A DNA stretch of 64,000 nt, from the NCBI GenBank assembly GCA_008009225.1, contig CM017761.1, forward strand, positions 71,862,694 to 71,926,693, in the 5' to 3' direction. Each line of letters begins with the position of its first letter. Within the stretch, counting starts at the first letter, position 1. Below, piece after piece: positions 57,795 to 64,000 of this stretch. The notes under the pieces are model-generated. The model saw nothing but the letters and a program-made list of their open reading frames with translations. It ran no database searches and was not told the DNA's origin. Origin of the DNA: Acer yangbiense. Its lineage: Eukaryota > Streptophyta > Magnoliopsida > Sapindales > Sapindaceae. Both the position numbers and the translations under genes were made by a program.

Positions 57795-60775
57795 CATAGC
57801 TTTTCCAATCCTCCCACCACCACCACCTCAACCAACAGAAACAATACAGACTATCTTGCATTACTTGCCATAAAGTCACAGCTTCGTGATTTTTTAGAAG
57901 TCACAAGCTTATGGAATAATTTGTACCCTTTTGTTTTTGGAAAGGCATTACATGCAGTCGTCAACACCAAAGGGTCACCGATTTGGATCTAAGGAACCGA
58001 AGCATAGGAGGTCACTTATCACCCTTTATAGGGAACCTCAGCTTTCTCAGGTCAATCCATCTCGAAGACGACCTCTTTCATGGTGAAATTCCTCATGAAG
58101 TTGGTCGTTTGTACAGGCTTGGAACTCTAGCACTGTCCAATAATTCCTTTTTAGGTACAATTCCAACCAATTTATCCCATTGCTCTAGTCTCATCAAGTT
58201 TTATGCCTATGTAAACAACCTAACGGGTGAAATCCCATCTGATATTGGTAACTTGTTTAAGCTTGAGAAATTGTATATTGGAAGAAATCATCTAACAGGA
58301 CAAATCCCAGCTTCAATTGTGAATCCATCAGCTTTGCAAATATTTAATTTACAAGAGAATAGCTGAGGGGGGAGAATTCCTGACATGCTAGGCCAACTAA
58401 GACGGTTAACTGGTGTCGGTTTAGCTGCCAATAACTTCTTTGGTATGGTTCCTGCTTCAATTTATAACCTCTCTTCTCTTGAGCTTCTCTATCTTATATT
58501 CAATAGACTTGATGGAAGTTTACCACCTAACATAGGCTTTACTCTTCCAAACCTGAAAAGATTTGTTATTTCTGACAATGATTTTACAGGTTCTCTTCCA
58601 GATTCTACGTCAAATTCATCAAACCTTGTAGAGTTTGACATCAGTGAAAATAATTTCAAAGGGAGAGTGTCGATTGATTTTAGTGTCCTTAATAATCTAT
58701 ATTGGATTAATATGGGTACAAATAATTTAGGAACTGGGAGTCTGGGACAGCCAATGACCTTGGATTTGTCACCTCTCTATTAAACTGTAGCAAATTGGAA
58801 GTGCTTGCTTTATATGAGAATCAATTTGGAGGGGTGCTTCCACATTCTATAGCCAACCTATCGACATCAATAAACCAAATAGCGATAGGATTGAATCAAA
58901 TATCTGGTACCATACTTCCTGGAATAGGAAATCTAGTCAATTTAACAGAGATTACTATGGAGAATAACCAAATATCAGGCACTATTCCTCGTGCTATTGG
59001 TGAGCTTAAGAACTTACAAGTACTAGGCTTGAGTGAAAATAACTTACAAGGGAGCATTCCTAGCTCTCTAGGTAATTTGACTCTACTGATCCAACTTGAG
59101 TTGTTTCCCAATAATTTGCAAGGCAATATACCCTCCTCGCTTGGAAATTGTCAAAATTTGATAAAGTTGCTTCTCTTCGATAATAAGCTCATTGGTATTG
59201 TGCCTCAACAAATTCTTGGAATAACAACCCTCTCTCTTGCCCTAGACATAATGTTTGGAATTTCTATACCTGCAAAGAAATTCTTTTCGCAGAAGCATTC
59301 CTCCTGCTTTCCATTCTTTGTAAAGCATGAAGGAACTAGATCTCTCTTCCAACAATTTGTCTGGTCGAATTCCAAAATATCTTGAGAAGCTATCATTTTT
59401 GGAATCCTTAAACCTGTCTTACAATGAATTTGAGGGAGAAGTGCCAACAAAAGGAGTTTTCAACACTACAAGAAAATTTTCACTCATTGGGAATGAAAGG
59501 CTTTGTGGTGGTGTAGCTGAATTGCATTTGCCACATGCCACTCCAGAGAGTCGAGAAAATAAAAAATCCCACATCCTAAAGTAATTATTCCAGTGATTGC
59601 TTCAATTTTGATTCTATTCTCAACAGGCTTTATCATTGTTATTACTCGAAGAAGAAAATCTGAGCAGAAATCTTCTAGTATGTTGAACATAGAAGAACAA
59701 TTTCCCATGATTTCTTATGCAGAGTTGAGTAAGGCAACTAAAGAATTTTCACCTTCGAACATTATTGGACAAGGAAGTTATGGTTTCATTTATAAGGGAA
59801 CGTTGGGTGAAGATCAATGTTAGTTGCGGTGAAGATTATTAATCTTCAACGAAAAGGGGCTTCCAAGAATTTCGTGATCAAATGTAGCGCATTAAGAAAT
59901 ATTTGCCATTGAAATCTCGTCAAAATTATCTCTGTTTGTTCAAGCATAGATTTTAAAGGAGACGATTTTAAGGCTCTGATTTACGAGTACATGCAGAATG
60001 GAAGTTTAGAGCTTAGGCTGCACTGGCAACAAGATCAAATTGACACATGTAATTTGAGTCTACTTCAAAGACTAAACATTGCCATTGATGTAGCTTCTGC
60101 AGTAGATTATCTTCATCACCACTGCCAACCACCAATGGTTCATGGTGACCTAAAGTCAAGCAATGTTCTGCTTGATCATGACATGGTTGCCCATGTAAGT
60201 GACTTTGGATTAGCAAAATATCTATCAGATCACTTAGGTAATACTACTCGTGGAACTCAATCAAGCTTAACGGGAATAAAAGGAACTGTTGGTTATGTCG
60301 CCCCAGGTAATTCTTTCTTGTCTAATACAAATTTGGATCTTTATAATATTGAATTCACTTACTATAACTTAATGAAATTCAAATGTTATTTTCAGAGTAC
60401 GGTATGGGCAGTGTATGTACAGCTATGGAATTCTCTTGCTAGAGATATTCACAAGTAGGAGGCCAACTGATAGCATATTTAGTTATGGCCAGACTCTCCA
60501 TGATTCGTCAAGATGACTTTACCAGAAAGAGTGACGGAGATTGTTGAACCTTCGCTGATTCTAGAGTGTCAGAGCTGGCATCAACAACAATGTTGAAAAT
60601 TCTGCTAGTAGACAAGGTGAAGGAAGAGGCAGAATTGAGGAGTGCTTGGTTGCTGTGCTGAGAATTGGAGTTATGTGCTCTTTGGAATCTCCAGCTGGAA
60701 AGAATGGAAATGACCGATGTTGCAGAAAAATTGTCTGTAGTTAGGGAGAAGTTTCTAGGTAGTAAAATTTGATAT
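57795..60775 (+). pseudogene. LRR receptor-like kinase pseudogene following copy B
   Basis: Closest in layout to the intact RLK at 23825, with a TATA element near 57761. The signal peptide and N-cap are disrupted. LRRs are open from 57983 (MDLRNRSIGGHLSPFIGNLS) to a TGA at 58364-58366, then again in the same frame to about 58740, where a short insertion shifts the frame. A deletion near 59250 removes several LRRs. The frame changes again near 59330 and 59590. Kinase pieces: IIGQGSYGFIYKG (about 59760), HGDLKSSNVLLD (about 60140), DFGLAKY. The intron borders (ccag|gtaat, tttcag|ag) remain at about 60307-60395. The last exon is frameshifted to about 60770. Confidence 0.85.
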
Positions 60776-61455
60776 GTTAGAGATGTTGGGTTAATTCTTG
60801 GTGATCACAACCTTGAAATGAATAATCCTGAGCTTTTTATGGTACTCTCATCATAGATTCTCAAACATATGTAATTTGAATCTTGTTCAGTATTCCGTAA
60901 GTTATCTTAACCATTATTATTCTTTCTCTTGGGACATGCTTACATTCTGCAAAATTTTCCAGGCCTGTTTGCCATCTTAACAATTATCATTTGGGAAACA
61001 TTTTTCCATTTGGAAAATGAATGACTTTACTAAAACAACTTGACTTTACTAAAATGAATGACATTCTGCCAAAGTTATGGAACATCATTTGCATGTTTTA
61101 CACACTTCTGTGTTTTCATTTTCCATGAAACATAATATGAAAACACTTACCAAAAAAACGTATTAGCTGCTTCATGTGTTAAAAAATGAAAAACATGAAC
61201 CCTAGAATGATCACAATTTTTGTTTTCACACGTAAATGAGAATCAATCAACCAGCATCAACAAGGACGATGACAAATAAAGCAATATTGAAATGGTATCC
61301 ATTTTTGTATTTGAAATTTGACATCAATTGAGTAGAAGTCTACCAAGAGTTGCAGAGATCAAACACTGCGTGACCAAAAGAAATCTACCCACACATACGC
61401 TGATAAATAAACAAGATGAGACTTGTACCTCTTACCATAAATAAGCAAGATGAGA
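60776..61455. other. Intergenic DNA between RLK pseudogenes
   Basis: AT-rich with no gene seen. Parts (gttatcttaac.attattactctttc, tggaaaatgaatgactt) repeat sequence downstream of the intact RLK (about 27460-27730), so this is the matching RLK 3' flank. Confidence 0.55.
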
Positions 61456-63020
61456 CTAAGCGGGAGTTTACCACCTAACATAGGCTATAATCTTCCAAAT
61501 CTGAAAACATTTGCCATGGCTGACAACCATTTTACTGGTTCTCTCCCAGATTCTTAATTTGTCCAATGCTTCAAATCTTGAACAGATTGACATTAGTGTA
61601 AATAGTGTCAGTGGGAAAGTATCGATTGATTTCAGTGGCTTTAATAACCTAAATTGGCTTAATTTCGGTAAAAATAATTTGACTAAACTGGCCCAACTTT
61701 GGTTGCATTCCAATAATTTGCAAGGCAACATACCCTCCTCGTTTGGAAATTGTCAGAATCTGATATTGTTGCTTCTCAACAATAATAAGCTCACTGGTAT
61801 TGTGCCTCGGCAAGTTCTTGGAATAACAACCCTCTCTCTTGTCCTAGACATATCAGATAACCTTCTCAGTGGCATTTTTCCTTTAGAAGTAGGTAACTTG
61901 AAGAATCTTGTTGTATTGAATATTTCCAACATGTTTTCTGGTGAGAGTCCTTTTACTCTTGGTTGTTTCTCAAGTTTGGAATCTCTAAACCTGCACGGCA
62001 ATTCTATTCGTGGAAGCATTCCTCCTGCTTTCAGTTCTTTGAAAAGCATGAAAGAACTAGATCTCTCTTCCAACAATTTGTCCGGTAGAATTCCAAAATT
62101 TCTTGAGAAGCTATCGTTTTTGGAATCCTTAAACCTGTCTTACAATGAATTTGAGGGAGATGTGCCTACCAAAGGAGTATTCAACAACACAAGGAAATTT
62201 TCACTCATTGGGAATAAAAGGCTTTGTGAGGGGATACCTGAATTGCATTTGCCATTATGCCACTCCAAAGGATCAAAGAAATCAGAAATCCTTCTTCTCA
62301 GAGTGGTAATTCCTGTGATTGCTGCAGTCTTGATCTTATCATCAGTAGCAGGTTTCTTCATTGTTATTGCAAGAAGAAAGAAATTCGCCAATCAAACGTC
62401 AAGGATGTTGCACATGGATGAACAGTTTCCCAGGGTTTCATATGCAGAGCTAAGCAAGGCAACTAATGAATTTTCACCATCCAAAATGATTGGTCAGGGA
62501 AGATATGGCTCTGTGTACAAAGGAATTTTAGCTGAAGATAGAATGCCGGTTGCAGTCAAGGTGATTAACCTGCAGCAAAAAAGGGGCTTCCAAGAGTTTC
62601 ATTGCGGAATGTGAAGCATTATGAAATATTCGTCATCGAAATCTCATCAAATTAATCACCCTTTGCTCAAGCATAGATTTTAAAAGGGCTGATTTCAAAG
62701 CTCTTGTTTATGAGTACATGCAAAATGGAAGTTTAGAAGAGTGGCTGCACCAAAGCAGAGATCAAGTCAACAAAGTGAGCAATTTGAGTTTGATTCAAAG
62801 ACTCAATATTGCTATCGATGTGGCTTCTACAATAGAATATATATCTTCATCATCATTGCCAACCACCAATTGTTCATGGTGATCTAAAGCCGAGCAATGT
62901 TTTGCTTGATCATGACAGGGTTGCACATGTGGGTAATTTTGGGCTTGCGAAATTTCTATCAGTTGAAACACTTAGTGCTGCATCTGGAACTCAATCAAGG
63001 TCAGTTGAGATAAAAGGAGC
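61456..63020 (+). pseudogene. 5'-truncated LRR receptor-like kinase pseudogene
   Basis: Homology to the intact RLK begins in mid-LRR (GSLPPN). An internal deletion lies near 61680, where FGKNNL joins TKLAQLWLHSNNLQGN. From there LRRs, the membrane segment (VVIPVIAAVLILSSVAGFF) and the kinase start (MIGQGRYGSVYKG, VAVKVINLQQK) are well kept to 62582. One extra A in the run at 62577-62582 shifts the frame. Kinase motifs continue (NGSLEEWLHQS; KPSNVLLDHDR; FGLAKFLSVET, with DFG changed to NFG). At 63020 it ends abruptly, before the usual intron, in the leader of the next RLK. Confidence 0.85.
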
Positions 63021-63036
63021 CCTGCAGCCTGTAATC

Positions 63037-63447
63037 ATGCTTATTTCTAATAGCTACCCTGCCATTCTTCCATGGTGCTTCAGCTTGTTGCTCATATATA
63101 GCTTTTCTACCTTACCCACAACCTCAATCCACACAAATGAGATAGACCGTCTTGTATTACTTGCCATAAAGGCACAACTTCATGATCCATTAGGAGTCAC
63201 GAGCTCATGGAACTATTTTGTATCTTTATGTTTATGGACAGGTGTTTCATGTAGTCGTTGTCACCAAAGAGTCACTAAATTGCATCTAAGAAGCCAAAGT
63301 CTTGAAGGTCGCTTATCCCCTTCTATAGGGAACCTAAGCTTCCTTAGGTATATCGACCTTCAAAACAATAGCTTTTATGGTGAAATTCCCCATGAAGTTG
63401 GTCGTTTGATTAGGATTCAATATCTACTACTATCCTTTAATTCATTC
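63037..63447 (+). pseudogene. N-terminal fragment of a further LRR receptor-like kinase
   Basis: The ATG at 63037 starts a signal peptide (MLISNSYPAILPWCFSLLL), LRR N-cap (NEIDRLVLLAIKAQLHDPLG, WTGVSC) and two to three LRRs. Reading is cut at 63447 (LLLSFNSF) by the TGTTGAAAAT end of an LTR element. The frame is continuous with the preceding truncated kinase from 62902, giving a head-to-tail kinase/N-cap fusion frame. Confidence 0.85.
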
Positions 63448-64000
63448 TGTTGAAAATTTAAAAAATAAAAAATAAAATTCAAATCCATGAAGAACCATTT
63501 TCAAAATAACATACATAAAAATCCATGAAATACCATTTATAAACATAAAACCATAAAAACCATAAAAACATCCATCAATACCATAAAAATCCATAAAACA
63601 TATTCTGATACCTCTGCTGAGATATCAGATCATATATCATGGCTGATGCTTCTGGATAGTCTTACCATGGCTGATGCCTCTTTGGGTCAGTCTCATCATG
63701 ATCCATAAACATCCATGAAAACATATCATGGCTGCTGCTTCTTTAGACAGTCATACCATGAACCATAACCATGAAAAAACATAAACATGAAATTGAAAAA
63801 CATTAGGAGAAAACATTTTGCTGAAAACATTTTATTAAAACATTATCCATACATCCCATGCCATCTCTTTGTATGGCTTATGCATTTACAATGCCCGAAG
63901 GGGGGTATATATAGAAAATACAGAGGAATGTGCAACCATTAGATCGCACAGTACATTGCACATCCAACGGTTGATGTGCGACCATAAACTGGCACTTTGC
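63448..64000. mobile_element. LTR element related to 8189-10225, cut by the window end
   Basis: It starts TGTTGAAAAT at the break in the RLK. It shares with the 8189-10225 element the gatgcctct.tgggtcagtct phrases, aacattttat, catgccat and the gtacattgcacatccaac / gatgtgcgaccat end. It is clearly diverged. The right end and TSD are outside the window. Confidence 0.7.

Noticed and set aside
1..64000. Bacterial, viral or organellar origin of the window
   Set aside because: Spliceosomal introns, plant-specific gene families and nested LTR elements indicate a plant nuclear genome.

Overview
The window is plant nuclear DNA, from a core eudicot (species not determinable from sequence alone). The evidence is GT-AG introns, AT-rich intergenic DNA, plant-only gene families (a DYW-class pentatricopeptide editing factor, non-RD LRR receptor kinases, a FAR1-related gene) and Ty1/copia elements primed by the initiator-Met tRNA sequence tggtatcagagc. 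No rRNA, tRNA, CRISPR or prokaryotic operon features were seen.

Layout. 1-1.8 kb is an LTR-like remnant. 2.4-5.2 kb (-) is a three-exon FAR1-related gene broken by one nonsense codon and one 1-bp deletion. From 5.95 kb to about 22.8 kb lies copy A of a segmental duplication, and 42.8-57.2 kb is copy B. Each copy carries, in order: the last exon of an RBMX2-type RRM/CCCH protein gene (+), an LRR-RLK pseudogene (-), an OTP81-like PPR-DYW gene (-) and an unidentified gene 5' region (+). The shared unit is about 9-10 kb once later insertions are removed. An LRR-RLK (+) follows each copy. The one after copy A (23.8-27.0 kb) is intact, about 1037 aa, with an intron in the kinase domain. The one after copy B (57.8-60.8 kb) is broken. 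Further RLK fragments lie at 35.4-37.8, 61.5-63.0 and 63.0-63.45 kb.

Mobile DNA entered after the duplication, as the empty site in the other copy shows. Copy A received a 2.04-kb non-autonomous LTR element (8189-10225, TSD gaatg) and a full-length copia with identical LTRs (15687-20839, TSD aaatg). Copy B received a 182-bp foldback MITE (44824-45005, TSD cataaaagag) and a full-length copia (48175-53249, TSD agaac). Between the copies sit a third copia (29791-35311, TSD caaag) and a 1.06-kb DNA-transposon-like element (37959-39021).

The most striking event is the copia insertion in the last codons of the copy B OTP81 gene. The final TCA of the LTR, read on the opposite strand, supplies a TGA stop that removes the terminal Cys-Met-Asp-Tyr-Trp of the DYW domain. 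Copy A keeps the full C terminus and is probably the functional gene. Overall this is a receptor-kinase birth-and-death cluster carrying one essential-type organelle editing gene in duplicate. No wholly new biochemical system could be supported.
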